Below, one piece after another: positions 46,445 to 55,564 of a DNA stretch of 64,000 bases. The stretch is from the NCBI GenBank assembly GCA_016285885.1, contig JAEERP010000001.1:558001-622000 (forward strand), given 5' to 3'. How positions within the stretch are numbered: position 1 is the stretch's first letter; each line of letters starts with the position of its first letter. The DNA is from Paludibacteraceae bacterium. Its GTDB lineage: Bacteria; Bacteroidota; Bacteroidia; Bacteroidales; Paludibacteraceae. Made by a program: the position numbers and the translations under genes. Under the pieces are notes generated by a model that was given only the letters and a program-made list of their open reading frames with translations, did not search any database and was not told the DNA's origin.

Positions 46445-47683
46445 TTAATAGCCTTTCTTTTTATTATTTTCTAGTTCCTCCAACAATGCGTCAGGGATAG
46501 ACTCCTTCCCGCTTTTCAGAAGGCATTGATGGCAAGCCATTTCCCTCGAATACATACGACCGATGCAATAGTTGGAATGGTCGCACAAGACACGCGCATG
46601 CTCATCCTCCTTCATGTCATTCACAAAATGAGGGTTGTTGAGCAGGGCCCTCGCCATCGCCACGAAGTCAAAGCCATCGTCCAGTACCTCATCGATCTTT
46701 TCACGGGAGACCAATCCGCCGACATAACAAAGCGGCATCTTGAGCGCTTGGCGGAACCTCATCGCATCCTCCAGGAAGAAAGCCTCTTTAAACTTAACGG
46801 AAGGAATCAATCGAGAGCCAAACAGACGTACCAGGGAAGACATCAGCTTCTGATTCATGTAATAGGACATTGTACGAATCGGCATTGCGCCACGCATCAC
46901 AGCCATCGGTGCGCTGCTAACGAATCCACTACTCAGCACCAAGCAATGCACACCACTATTTTCCAGCGTCTTAGCCACTTCCAGACACTCATCTGTCTCC
47001 ATGCCATGGCGGCAGCCGTCACGCATGTTCATCTTCACCAACACCGCCATATCACCCTTGGCGGACTTCAGCACCTCGTCCACCGACATCTTCATAAAGC
47101 GCATACGATTCTCCAACGATCCACCGAACTCATCCTTTCTATGGTTCGTGGAGGGAGAAAGGAACTGGCTGATCAAATAGCCATGTCCCGCATGCAGTTC
47201 GACCGCATCGAAACCAGCCTCACGAGCCAATTCGACCCCTTTCCCGAACGCTTTCGCGCTATTCTCGATCTCACTCTTCCGCATGCCCCGCACAAAGGTA
47301 GGAGCGTAGAGGTTAAAACCGGTTGAGGCGGAGACCGGCATACAGCCACAAACACCCCTGTGCGACATATTCCCACAATGGCCAATTTGGATGCTCGCCG
47401 CAGCGCCCTCCTTATGGATGGCATCCGTTATTTTCCGCAAATAAGGGACATTCTCCTCCTTCAACCACAGTTGATGAGGGAAAGACAATCCACTCTGTTC
47501 GACAGCCGCATAGGCGAGGGTAGTCATCCCCACACCTCCGGCAGCGACGGAGACATGATAATCATACAGCATGCGAGACGGCACATTGCCAGGGCACATG
47601 CCCTCAAAGGCGGCAGATCGTATCGTCCGATTCCTCAACGTTAATGGCCCGATTTTTCCGGGCGTGAATAACATAGAAGCCAT
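46445..47683 (-). CDS. Old Yellow Enzyme-like NADH:flavin oxidoreductase
   Basis: FMN-binding TIM barrel of 412 residues: FTPGKIGPLTLRNR at the start, IQIGHCGNMSHRGV, substrate-site ELHAGHGYLISQFLSPSTNHR and GGSLENRMRF. After the barrel come four Cys (CDHSNYC...CHQC, about residues 378-400) that could hold an iron-sulfur cluster, but the FAD domain of larger 2-enoate reductases is absent. It lies 25 bp downstream of the steroid 5-alpha-reductase-like gene on the same strand, so the two are probably cotranscribed. In that context a 3-oxo-delta-4-steroid 5-beta-reductase is a reasonable guess; a general enoate reductase is the alternative. Confidence 0.85.
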   Translation of the reverse strand: MASMLFTPGKIGPLTLRNRTIRSAAFEGMCPGNVPSRMLYDYHVSVAAGGVGMTTLAYAAVEQSGLSFPHQLWLKEENVPYLRKITDAIHKEGAAASIQIGHCGNMSHRGVCGCMPVSASTGFNLYAPTFVRGMRKSEIENSAKAFGKGVELAREAGFDAVELHAGHGYLISQFLSPSTNHRKDEFGGSLENRMRFMKMSVDEVLKSAKGDMAVLVKMNMRDGCRHGMETDECLEVAKTLENSGVHCLVLSSGFVSSAPMAVMRGAMPIRTMSYYMNQKLMSSLVRLFGSRLIPSVKFKEAFFLEDAMRFRQALKMPLCYVGGLVSREKIDEVLDDGFDFVAMARALLNNPHFVNDMKEDEHARVLCDHSNYCIGRMYSREMACHQCLLKSGKESIPDALLEELENNKKKGY

Positions 47684-47708
47684 ACCAATTCGTTTTTCAG
47701 TGCTATTT

Positions 47709-48494
47709 TCAATAAATAAAAGGAATAATCCTTTTTAAATGTAATCCGCTCATCTCAGGAAACATAGATCTATATTTCCGGTGAATAGTGTTCGCGCGAG
47801 GAGCCAAATTGGCGAATGTCCAAAGGGCAAATACAGCGCCAGCCCAAGACCACGTCATAATGGCGAATCCGACCCATTCCATCAACTCGCCCAAATAATT
47901 GGCGGAAGTGACATAGTTGAACATTCCACCCTTGGGTAAATAGTGACGAGTGTCGCCCGGCTTCCGAAGATGACGGACAATGTAGTCGGAATGAAGGTTT
48001 ACAACCATCCCCGCTCCAAAAAGAAACACCCCAGCAATAAATTGCGGCTTTGTCAGCCAAGCGATATCATAGAGCCCATCTGGAGAGACGTAGAAAATCC
48101 AACCGCCTTGCATAAGACCATTCAACGTATTGAAAATCACGCCCATAATCACGATCAGAATAGGCATCCGACTCTTCCCGCGCAATAAGAAGGGGAATAT
48201 GAAAGATCGCTGAAAATAGTGTATTTGGAGAAATAGGAAGAAGAGGAACGGAACCAGTTCATAAGTGCGTTCGGAGAACCACCAACAAGCCGTCATGACG
48301 AAAAACACTGGGGATTCCATCATAACCCATCCCAACTTATTGTTCACCGACATTCCCCATTTCCCATCATACGAAATGCCATAACCCGCATCCACATAAT
48401 AGAGGGAGACGAAAACTATCACGGCAACAATCGCCATCATCGCCAGGAACATGTTAAAGAATGGCAACGTGAACAAATACATACCATTTTTCAA
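47709..48494 (-). CDS. Steroid 5-alpha-reductase family membrane protein
   Basis: Polytopic protein of 261 residues that aligns by eye with animal SRD5A enzymes. LGWVMMESPVF matches the human LGWFLQELPSF with catalytic Glu (here Glu60). IHYFQRSFIFP matches LHYFHRTFVY with catalytic Tyr (here Tyr93). NGLMQGGWIFY and the C-terminal ANYLGELMEWVGFAIMTWS...NLAPRANTIHRKYRSMFPE carry the NADPH-site residues. Both catalytic residues are therefore kept. It would reduce the delta-4 bond of a 3-oxo-steroid. Adjacent to an OYE-like gene, it resembles a bile-acid or steroid reductase pair known from gut Bacteroidales. Confidence 0.88.
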   Translation of the reverse strand: MKNGMYLFTLPFFNMFLAMMAIVAVIVFVSLYYVDAGYGISYDGKWGMSVNNKLGWVMMESPVFFVMTACWWFSERTYELVPFLFFLFLQIHYFQRSFIFPFLLRGKSRMPILIVIMGVIFNTLNGLMQGGWIFYVSPDGLYDIAWLTKPQFIAGVFLFGAGMVVNLHSDYIVRHLRKPGDTRHYLPKGGMFNYVTSANYLGELMEWVGFAIMTWSWAGAVFALWTFANLAPRANTIHRKYRSMFPEMSGLHLKRIIPFIY

Positions 48495-48502
48495 AAAACA
48501 AC

Positions 48503-48533
48503 TTGCGAATATAGTATATATTGATTACATTTG
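48503..48533 (+). promoter_or_regulatory. Canonical promoter of a small RNA
   Basis: TTG at 48503-48505, 20-nt spacer, TACATTTG at 48526-48533. Predicted start near 48540. Confidence 0.7.
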
Positions 48534-48539
48534 CATGAA

Positions 48540-48710
48540 AAATGGTTAATTTTTTTTTAAAATTACGCCTTCAACCTATGAAACGGGACAGAAAAGTCCC
48601 CTTAAACTGAAAAATTGTCTGACTGTTGTCAGACGCGCATCCCTAGAATGTTTGCAAAAGATCTAGGGAGCAAAGAGATGCCAGCGGAATCCTTTCGTTG
48701 GCATTTTTTT
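48540..48710 (+). ncRNA. Candidate structured small RNA of about 170 nt
   Basis: Bounded by a canonical promoter and a strong terminator, with no reading frame. Four hairpins follow each other: GGGAC/GTCCC (48585-48600), GTCTGAC/GTCAGAC with a 4-base loop (48617-48634), TCCCTAGA/TCTAGGGA (48640-48669), and the terminator stem (48678-48704). Stems two and three are perfect. I could not match it to a known RNA family by eye. It might also be a leader for era, but the terminator and a separate era promoter make an independent RNA more likely. Confidence 0.6.
48678..48710 (+). terminator. Intrinsic terminator of the small RNA
   Basis: ATGCCAGCG pairs with CGTTGGCAT (one G-T) around a 9-base loop, followed by T7. 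Confidence 0.85.
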
Positions 48711-48811
48711 CACACACAAACCCTAACGGACGATACTTCTCCGCAAAGAGAGACACCAAGCCCCGTCCTGAGGCTCCCGTAAAAATATTTTTCTGTTGAG
48801 CGAAAATTCCT

Positions 48812-48819
48812 TAACTTTG
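48812..48819 (+). promoter_or_regulatory. -7 box for era
   Basis: TAACTTTG, 16 nt before the era ATG, giving a leader of about 10 nt. The same box precedes ftsK at 51259. Confidence 0.55.
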
Positions 48820-48835
48820 CAAAAAATAATCTCTC

Positions 48836-49717
48836 ATGCATAAATCAGGTTTTGTAAATATCGTGGGCAACCCTAATGTCGGCAAATCGACACTGATGAA
48901 CGCACTGGTGGGTGAGAAAATCTCCATCATCACATCGAAGGCGCAGACCACTCGACATAGAATATTGGGCATCGTGAATGGCGAGGATTTCCAAATCGTC
49001 TACTCGGATACCCCAGGTGTTCTAAAACCCAACTATAAGCTGCAGGAATCCATGCTGAACTTCTCCACCAGCGCACTAACGGACGCCGACGTATTGCTCT
49101 ACGTCACGGATGTCGTGGAGAATGCCGAAAAGAACGCTGATTTCATCGAGAAGGTGAAGAAGCAGAAGGCTCCCGTATTGCTCATAATCAACAAAATAGA
49201 CCTAACCGACCAACCCAAACTGGTCGAATTGGTGGAGAAATGGAAAGCCATCTTGCCGGATGCGGAGATCATCCCCATATCAGCCAAAAACGACTTCAAC
49301 CTCGATTATGTGCTGAAGAGAATCAAGAGCCTTTTGCCTGACTCCCCGCCATTCTTCGAGAAGGATGCCCTGACGGACAAACCGGCCAGGTTCTTCGTCA
49401 CGGAAATCATCCGGGAGAAGATACTCACCAACTACGACAAAGAGATTCCTTACGCAGTGGAAGTGGTGGTGGAGAGTTTCAAGGAAGACGATAAACTCAT
49501 CCGAATCAACGCTGTCATCTATGTTGAACGAGACTCCCAAAAGGGTATCATCATCGGACAAGGCGGTAAAATGCTGAAAAAGGTCGGCATAGAAGCCCGA
49601 AAAGATATCGAAGCCTTCTTCGACAAGAAGGTGTTCCTCGAATTGTTCGTCAAGGTGGAGAAGGATTGGAGGAACAAGGATAAAGACTTGAAGGATTTTG
49701 GTTATCAGCTCGATTAA
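48836..49717 (+). CDS. era: GTPase Era
   Basis: Ribosome-assembly GTPase that binds the 3' end of 16S rRNA. The 293 residues have G1 GNPNVGKS, G3 DTPG and G4 NKID, then a C-terminal KH domain ([25 protein letters not shown]-type, with the GxxG loop). Single-residue motifs and length are canonical. It is followed 39 bp later by der, another ribosome GTPase; the pair forms a unit ended by the terminator at 51095. Confidence 0.97.
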   Translation: [293 protein letters not shown]

Positions 49718-49756
49718 CGAGAGCCGACCAACCGTAACACAAACAAAGAGAAGAAA

Positions 49757-51070
49757 ATGAGTAACTTAGTAGCCATAGTAGGCCGCCCGAACGTGGGCAA
49801 GTCTACACTTTTCAACAGATTGACCCAAACCCATCGCGCCATCGTAAACGAAGAGGCCGGCACCACCCGCGACCGTCAATACGGGAAGGTGGAGTGGAAC
49901 GGTGTGGAATTCTCCATCGTCGACACTGGTGGTTGGGTGGTGAATTCAGACGATATATTCGAGGAGGAAATCCGCAAACAGGTGAAGATAGCCATAGAAG
50001 AGGCCGACGTCATCCTTTTCGTCGTGGACGTAAGCAGTGGCCTGACCGACCTTGACGAGCAGGTGGGACAGATCCTCAGAAAAAACAAAAAACCAGTCAT
50101 ATTACTATGCAATAAGGTGGATAACAACGAATTGCGTTACGACTCGGCGGAGTTCTACAAACTCGGATTGGGCGATCCACAATGCATATCCTCCATGTCA
50201 GGTGCAGGCACAGGTGACCTGCTGGATCTGATCCTTGAGAAACTTCCGAAGAAGAAGGAGGAAGAGATGGACGAGGACCTTCCTCGCATCGCCATCGTCG
50301 GCAGGCCAAACGCAGGCAAATCATCCATCATCAACGCCTTCATCGGGGAAGACAGGTATATCGTGACGGACATAGCAGGAACCACACGCGACAGCATACA
50401 CACCCGCTACACGAAATATGGCTACGACTTCTATCTCGTAGACACGGCGGGTATCCGCAAAAAGGGGAAAGTGACGGAAGACCTCGAGTACTTCTCGGTC
50501 ATCCGCTCCATCCGCTCCATCGAGGACGCTGACGTCTGCATCCTCATGATCGACGCGACCAGAGGCATAGAGGCGCAAGACATGAACATCGTGCAACTCA
50601 TCCAAAAGAACAAGAAGGGCATCGTGGTCTGCGTCAACAAATGGGACCTCATCAAGGAGAAAGACTCTAAATCCACCCTTACGATGGAGAAGGCCATCAG
50701 GGAGCGTTTGGCACCATTCGACGACTTCCCGATCATCTTCACCTCAGCACTTACCAAACAGCGCATTTTCAAAGTGATAGAGGCCGCCATGGAGGTATAC
50801 GGCAACAAGAAGAGAAAGATATCGACCAGCAAGCTGAACGAGTTCTTCCTGCCGCTCATCGAGAACTATCCGCCACCAGCGACGAAGGGCAAATATATCA
50901 AGATCAAGTATGTGACGCAATTGCCGAACACACAAATACCATCCTTCGTTTTCTACGCGAACCTTCCCCAGTACGTGAAGGATCCGTACAAACGATTCCT
51001 CGAAAACAAGATGCGGGAGGAGTGGGAACTCTCCGGCACACCAATCAACATCTTCATCAGGCAGAAATAA
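49757..51070 (+). CDS. der: GTPase Der (EngA)
   Basis: Double GTPase needed for 50S subunit maturation. Two G domains in tandem (GRPNVGKS near residue 8 and GRPNAGKS near 182) are joined by an acidic linker ([10 protein letters not shown]) and followed by a C-terminal KH-like domain ([18 protein letters not shown]). The 437 residues are normal. It shares a transcript with era. Confidence 0.97.
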   Translation: MSNLVAIVGRPNVGKSTLFNRLTQTHRAIVNEEAGTTRDRQYGKVEWNGVEFSIVDTGGWVVNSDDIFEEEIRKQVKIAIEEADVILFVVDVSSGLTDLDEQVGQILRKNKKPVILLCNKVDNNELRYDSAEFYKLGLGDPQCISSMSGAGTGDLLDLILEKLPKKKEEEMDEDLPRIAIVGRPNAGKSSIINAFIGEDRYIVTDIAGTTRDSIHTRYTKYGYDFYLVDTAGIRKKGKVTEDLEYFSVIRSIRSIEDADVCILMIDATRGIEAQDMNIVQLIQKNKKGIVVCVNKWDLIKEKDSKSTLTMEKAIRERLAPFDDFPIIFTSALTKQRIFKVIEAAMEVYGNKKRKISTSKLNEFFLPLIENYPPPATKGKYIKIKYVTQLPNTQIPSFVFYANLPQYVKDPYKRFLENKMREEWELSGTPINIFIRQK

Positions 51071-51094
51071 AAGAGCGGAGAGAATAAGCGACAC

Positions 51095-51128
51095 AATCCC
51101 GACGTTGGAATCATCGTCGGGATTTTCT
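51095..51128 (+). terminator. Intrinsic terminator of era-der
   Basis: AATCCCGACG (51095-51104) pairs perfectly with CGTCGGGATT (51115-51124) around a 10-base loop, followed by TTCTTTT. Confidence 0.85.
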
Positions 51129-51258
51129 TTTCCCTCTTCTGCATAGCACAAAAGCCACCACACGACTTCCCCTCCGCAAGACTTTGAAAATCTGTTAAAA
51201 CACGCAAAAAATCGACGAAGGTTTTCCCCCTCATGATGGTTTATGACTCTTTTTTAAT

Positions 51259-51266
51259 TAACTTTG
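51259..51266 (+). promoter_or_regulatory. -7 box for ftsK
   Basis: TAACTTTG, 23 nt before the ATG at 51290. It places the transcript start downstream of the alternative in-frame ATGs at 51233, which are therefore rejected. Confidence 0.6.
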
Positions 51267-51289
51267 CAGAGAAAGAAAACAAATATAGA

Positions 51290-53920
51290 ATGGGCAAAAA
51301 AGAGCAAAATAAGAAAGAGGGCACGGATGTAAACAAAGAAGAAGAGGGTAGAGGTGGCTTATATCCATGGTTCAAGAAGATGAAGGACGAGCGTGTGCAG
51401 ACGGCCATCGGACTGGTGCTGCTGACGTTTGGCCTCTATTTGGCATTGGCTTTCGTCTCATTCTTTTTCACAGGATGGCAGGACCAAAGCCTTCTGCAGA
51501 ACACAGAAGGATTCACGCTTGACTACATCAACGAGAACGTAAGGAACTGGGCGGGCCTAAGAGGTGCCAAAATGGCTGACTTCTTCATCAACCGGACCTT
51601 CGGCATATCATGTCTGCTCTATCTTTTCTACTATTTCCTCTGCGCTTTGTGGCTGATGCACATCCATCCATTCCGCATGTGCCGCACCTTCCTGATCTGC
51701 TCATTCTTTCTGGTGTGGCTATCCCTATTCTTCGGGTTCTTCTTCGTGAACAACTACGAATCAACCCATCTATTCTGGGGAGGCGAGCACGGCTATTTCA
51801 TGTCATTGTGGCTACGCTCCAACGTGGGTGTGGCAGGGACCTCTCTGCTACTGCTTTTGGCGCTGATTCTATTTGTTATATGTGCCTATAAAACAGCCCT
51901 TTCCAGAATGAAGAGCGCCGGCATCACCATTGTCTCCAAGATCAAGAAACTGGACGACGGGACAGATCCCAACCTGGCCAATGCGGAGGGTACACCAACC
52001 CCTGACGAGAATCCGAAGACGGACGAAAATAATCCAGGAGAGAACGACGGCAATAACCTCTCAGGAGAGAACAACCCAGGAAAGGAGGGAGAGGAGAACG
52101 GTCAAGACCACCCAGAGAAAGAGGTCGATCCTAATACCATCGTCTTCACAAGCACAGAATCCAGCGAGGGAGAAGTAAAGAGCAACACCGTCTCCACGCA
52201 AGAGGGAGAACCTGAATTCATCATCAACCAACAGCCTGATAACAAGGGAGACGAACCATCCACCACACAGACGGATGGACCTACAGGTGTTGAGGGAGAG
52301 GACAAACCAGACCCGACAAAAAACTCCTCAAACGGAGAGCCTGATGAGATAGATTTCCAGATCAATCCAAACGAAGGAGACGACTTTGTCGCAGGGGACA
52401 ATATCGAGTTGTATGACCCTACCAAGGAATTGAGTTTCTACAAGAAACCTACCACGGATCTATTCGACGAATCCGTGGTGAGTGGTCCTACCATCAACAT
52501 GGAGGAACAGACGCAGAACAAGAATAAAATCGTGGAGGTGTTGAAGAGCTTCGGTGTCGAAATATCCTCCATCAAAGCAACGGTGGGTCCGACCGTGACC
52601 CTATACGAGGTGACACCGGCCACGGGCGTCCGCATCAACCGAATCAGGAGTCTGGGAGACGATATAGCCCTCTGCATCGCAGCCAAGGGGATCCGTATCA
52701 TCGCCCCAATTCCAGGCAAAGGAACCATCGGTATCGAGGTGCCGAACAACAAGCCACAAACCGTACCGATGGCAGATATCATCAACAGCAAGAAATTCCA
52801 AGAATCTAAATTTGAGTTGCCGATAGCGATCGGTAAGACCATCACCAACGAGGTCTATATGGTGGACCTCTGCAAGATGCCTCACGTTTTGGTGGCAGGT
52901 GCGACCGGACAAGGAAAATCCGTAGGTTTGAATGCCATCATCACCTCCATCCTCTACAAGAAACACCCTTCGGAAGTGAAGTTCGTCATGGTGGACCCTA
53001 AGATGGTGGAATTCAGCATGTACGCTCCGATAGAGAAGCACTTCTTAGCGAAAATCGCAGACGCAGAGGATGCCATCATCACAGATGTGACCAAGGTGGT
53101 GGAGACATTGAAGTCATTGTGCGTCGAGATGGACGACCGATACACGTTGCTGAAAGAGGCCAACGTGCGTCAGGTGAAGGAATATAACGAGAAGTTCATC
53201 AACAGACGATTGAACCCTAACAAAGGGCATCATTTCATGCCATACATCGTGGTCATCATCGATGAGTTCGCCGATTTGATCATGCAGGTCGGCAAAGAGG
53301 TGGAGCAACCGATCGCCCGCATCGCCCAAAAGGCCCGTGCCGTGGGTATCCACATGATCCTAGCGACACAAAGGCCATCCGCCAACATCATCACGGGTGT
53401 GATCCGAGCCAATTTCCCTGCCCGGTTCGCCTTCCGCGTATCGACAGGCTTGGAATCGCGCGTCATATTAGACCAAAACGGAGCCGAACAACTGATCGGA
53501 CGAGGCGACATGCTCATCAGCCAAGGCAACGATTTCGAACGTGTGCAATGCGCATTCGTCGACACGCCAGAGGTAGAGCGCATCACCAAGTTCATCTCCG
53601 AACAACAAGGATATCAGGAGGCTTATCCATTGCCAGAACCTCCATCCGAGGGGGATGTCGACGGACCAAAAGACGTGGATCTGACCAAGCTCGACCCAAG
53701 ATTCGAAGAGGCGGCTGCACTGATCGTCTCCACGCAACAAGGCTCCACATCCATGATCCAAAGGAAATTATCATTGGGCTACAACCGCGCGGGAAGATTG
53801 ATGGACCAACTAGAGGTGGCAGGCATCGTCGGACCGCAGGAAGGCAGCAAGCCACGGGAGGTCAAGATAACCGACTTGGATCAATTAGACATGATAATCA
53901 ACAAATTGAAGAACCAATAA
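51290..53920 (+). CDS. ftsK: DNA translocase FtsK
   Basis: Septal DNA pump that moves chromosome ends and supports dimer resolution. 876 residues: four membrane segments (about 45-205), an acidic Asn/Pro/Glu-rich linker with repeated GENNPG-like phrases (about 230-380), then the alpha and beta motor domains (GATGQGKSVGLNA Walker A, VVIIDEFADLIM Walker B) and the C-terminal winged-helix gamma domain (TSMIQRKLSLGYNRAGRLMDQLE), which reads KOPS-like DNA sites. The ATG at 51290 is chosen on the promoter position. lolA follows 20 bp later, as in many Gram-negatives. Confidence 0.95.
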   Translation: MGKKEQNKKEGTDVNKEEEGRGGLYPWFKKMKDERVQTAIGLVLLTFGLYLALAFVSFFFTGWQDQSLLQNTEGFTLDYINENVRNWAGLRGAKMADFFINRTFGISCLLYLFYYFLCALWLMHIHPFRMCRTFLICSFFLVWLSLFFGFFFVNNYESTHLFWGGEHGYFMSLWLRSNVGVAGTSLLLLLALILFVICAYKTALSRMKSAGITIVSKIKKLDDGTDPNLANAEGTPTPDENPKTDENNPGENDGNNLSGENNPGKEGEENGQDHPEKEVDPNTIVFTSTESSEGEVKSNTVSTQEGEPEFIINQQPDNKGDEPSTTQTDGPTGVEGEDKPDPTKNSSNGEPDEIDFQINPNEGDDFVAGDNIELYDPTKELSFYKKPTTDLFDESVVSGPTINMEEQTQNKNKIVEVLKSFGVEISSIKATVGPTVTLYEVTPATGVRINRIRSLGDDIALCIAAKGIRIIAPIPGKGTIGIEVPNNKPQTVPMADIINSKKFQESKFELPIAIGKTITNEVYMVDLCKMPHVLVAGATGQGKSVGLNAIITSILYKKHPSEVKFVMVDPKMVEFSMYAPIEKHFLAKIADAEDAIITDVTKVVETLKSLCVEMDDRYTLLKEANVRQVKEYNEKFINRRLNPNKGHHFMPYIVVIIDEFADLIMQVGKEVEQPIARIAQKARAVGIHMILATQRPSANIITGVIRANFPARFAFRVSTGLESRVILDQNGAEQLIGRGDMLISQGNDFERVQCAFVDTPEVERITKFISEQQGYQEAYPLPEPPSEGDVDGPKDVDLTKLDPRFEEAAALIVSTQQGSTSMIQRKLSLGYNRAGRLMDQLEVAGIVGPQEGSKPREVKITDLDQLDMIINKLKNQ

Positions 53921-53940
53921 ACACCAAACAGCACGAAAAA

Positions 53941-54594
53941 ATGAAGAAGCTATTATTACTTATATGCGCCTGTGTGACCACCTTCTTCGCGGTCGCGCAA
54001 AAGGAAGAGAGCGTCGATCCTAAGGCGAAAGCCTTGTTGGACAAGGCGCTAGGCGTAATGGAGAATAAGAAAGGGATGGAGATACAATTCACCATCAAAG
54101 TAGATAACGTACGCGACTCAAAATCAGAGTCCTTCAAAGGGAGCGCCATCCTAAAAGGAGAGAAGTTCAAGATGTCCCTGAAAGATGTGGATACCTATTT
54201 CGACGGAAAAACGCAGGCCGTGCACATGGTGAAGGAGAAGGAAGTGACCATCACCACACCCGACAAGGAGGACCTGAAGGATATAAACCCTCTTCTGCTG
54301 ATGAAGTCATACAAAACAGACTACAAGATGCGATACATGGGTACTTCAACGGTCAACGGCAAGGTTTGTGAGGAGGTGGAGTTATATCCAAACGATTTGA
54401 ATAGCCCCTATTCAATCATCCACCTCATCTTTGAGAAAAACACACTCTTATTGGAAAACATCGCACTTCGAGGCAAAGGTGGAATCCACACCTACTTTAA
54501 TGTCACGAAGATAATCCCAAAGGAGTTCAAAGATGCAGATTTTGTGTTCGATGCGAAACAACACCCTGGTGTTGAAGTGGTCAATTTACAATAA
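53941..54594 (+). CDS. lolA: LolA-like outer-membrane lipoprotein carrier
   Basis: Periplasmic chaperone that carries lipoproteins to the outer membrane. The 217 residues have a cleavable signal peptide (KLLLLICACVTTFFAVAQ) without a lipobox, a half-barrel of strands (GMEIQFTIKVDN...GSAILKGEKFKMSL...DTYFDGKTQAVHM) and the closing helix region. The frame is open back to 53548 within ftsK, but the ATG at 53941 with its signal peptide is the start. The position after ftsK supports the call; sequence identity within this family is low, hence the lower score. Confidence 0.82.
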   Translation: MKKLLLLICACVTTFFAVAQKEESVDPKAKALLDKALGVMENKKGMEIQFTIKVDNVRDSKSESFKGSAILKGEKFKMSLKDVDTYFDGKTQAVHMVKEKEVTITTPDKEDLKDINPLLLMKSYKTDYKMRYMGTSTVNGKVCEEVELYPNDLNSPYSIIHLIFEKNTLLLENIALRGKGGIHTYFNVTKIIPKEFKDADFVFDAKQHPGVEVVNLQ

Positions 54595-54622
54595 CGAAGA
54601 GAACAATATAGACAGATAAGAC

Positions 54623-55561
54623 ATGGATAAAGTACGTTGCTTAATCATTGGATCAGGTCCGGCAGGATACACCGCCGCGATCTACGCCGCACGCGCGAAC
54701 CTTTCACCCGTATTGTACGAAGGATCAATGCCCGGGGGACAGTTGACAACCACGACGGAGATTGAGAATTTCCCAGGTTATCCTGACGGCATATCGGGTG
54801 CGCAAATGATGGAAGATCTCCGCAAACAAGCGATCCGCTTCGGAGCGGACATACGTGTCGGCATCGCCACCAAAGCGATACTCAAGCCGAACGAGAACAT
54901 CATCACCATTGACGGGGAGAAAGAGATCCAAGCTAGCACCGTGATCATCTCGACAGGAGCCTCCGCCAAGTACTTGGGGTTACCTGACGAGAAGAAATAC
55001 GCCGGCATGGGAGTTTCCGCCTGCGCCACCTGCGACGGGTTCTTCTACCGCAACAAGACTGTAATCGTCGTGGGCGGTGGAGATACGGCCTGCGAAGATG
55101 CGCTTTATCTTTCCAGTCTTTGCAAAAAAGTATACCTGGCCGTGCGGAAAAGCTCCCTACGGGCCTCCAAAGTGATGCAGGAGAGGGTATTGAACAACGA
55201 GAAGATTGAGATATTGTTCAAGCACGAAGTGATCGGTCTCTTCGGCGAGGACGGCGTCGAGGGCGCCACACTCATGAAAAACAGAGGAGAAGCGAGTGAG
55301 CAAGAATACAAAATCGACATAGATGGTCTATTCATAGCGATTGGCCACCATCCCAACTCCACATTGTTCGAGCAATACTTGGAATTGGACAAGTTCGGGT
55401 ACATCAAGACATTCCACTGCACACAACAGACCAACATACCAGGTGTGTTCGCTGCGGGAGATGTGGCCGATCCACGCTATCGACAAGCGATCACGGCCGC
55501 CGCAAGCGGTTGTAAGGCAGCGATTGACTGCGAGCATTATTTAATCGAAAACGGATTGTAG
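54623..55561 (+). CDS. trxB: Thioredoxin reductase
   Basis: FAD enzyme that reduces thioredoxin with NADPH. The 312 residues show the N-terminal FAD loop GSGPAGYTAAIYAARA (11-26), the redox-active CATC near 136, the NADPH loop GGGDTACEDAL and the C-terminal FAD motif GVFAAGDVADPRYRQAITAA. Length and motif order are standard for the low-molecular-weight bacterial enzyme. It is followed after 3 bp by a 47-codon gene. Confidence 0.96.
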   Translation: MDKVRCLIIGSGPAGYTAAIYAARANLSPVLYEGSMPGGQLTTTTEIENFPGYPDGISGAQMMEDLRKQAIRFGADIRVGIATKAILKPNENIITIDGEKEIQASTVIISTGASAKYLGLPDEKKYAGMGVSACATCDGFFYRNKTVIVVGGGDTACEDALYLSSLCKKVYLAVRKSSLRASKVMQERVLNNEKIEILFKHEVIGLFGEDGVEGATLMKNRGEASEQEYKIDIDGLFIAIGHHPNSTLFEQYLELDKFGYIKTFHCTQQTNIPGVFAAGDVADPRYRQAITAAASGCKAAIDCEHYLIENGL

Positions 55562-55564
55562 GCG

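Larger units (their letters stand above)
48495..48835. other. 341-bp intergenic region
   Basis: Almost fully occupied by the small RNA unit (48503-48710). The remaining 125 bp hold the era promoter. Confidence 0.6.

Noticed and set aside
51233-51289. Earlier start of ftsK
   Set aside because: The TAACTTTG box at 51259 lies inside it and the family N-terminus fits the ATG at 51290.
53548-53940. Long N-terminal extension of the LolA gene
   Set aside because: It overlaps ftsK in another frame; the ATG at 53941 begins a clear signal peptide.
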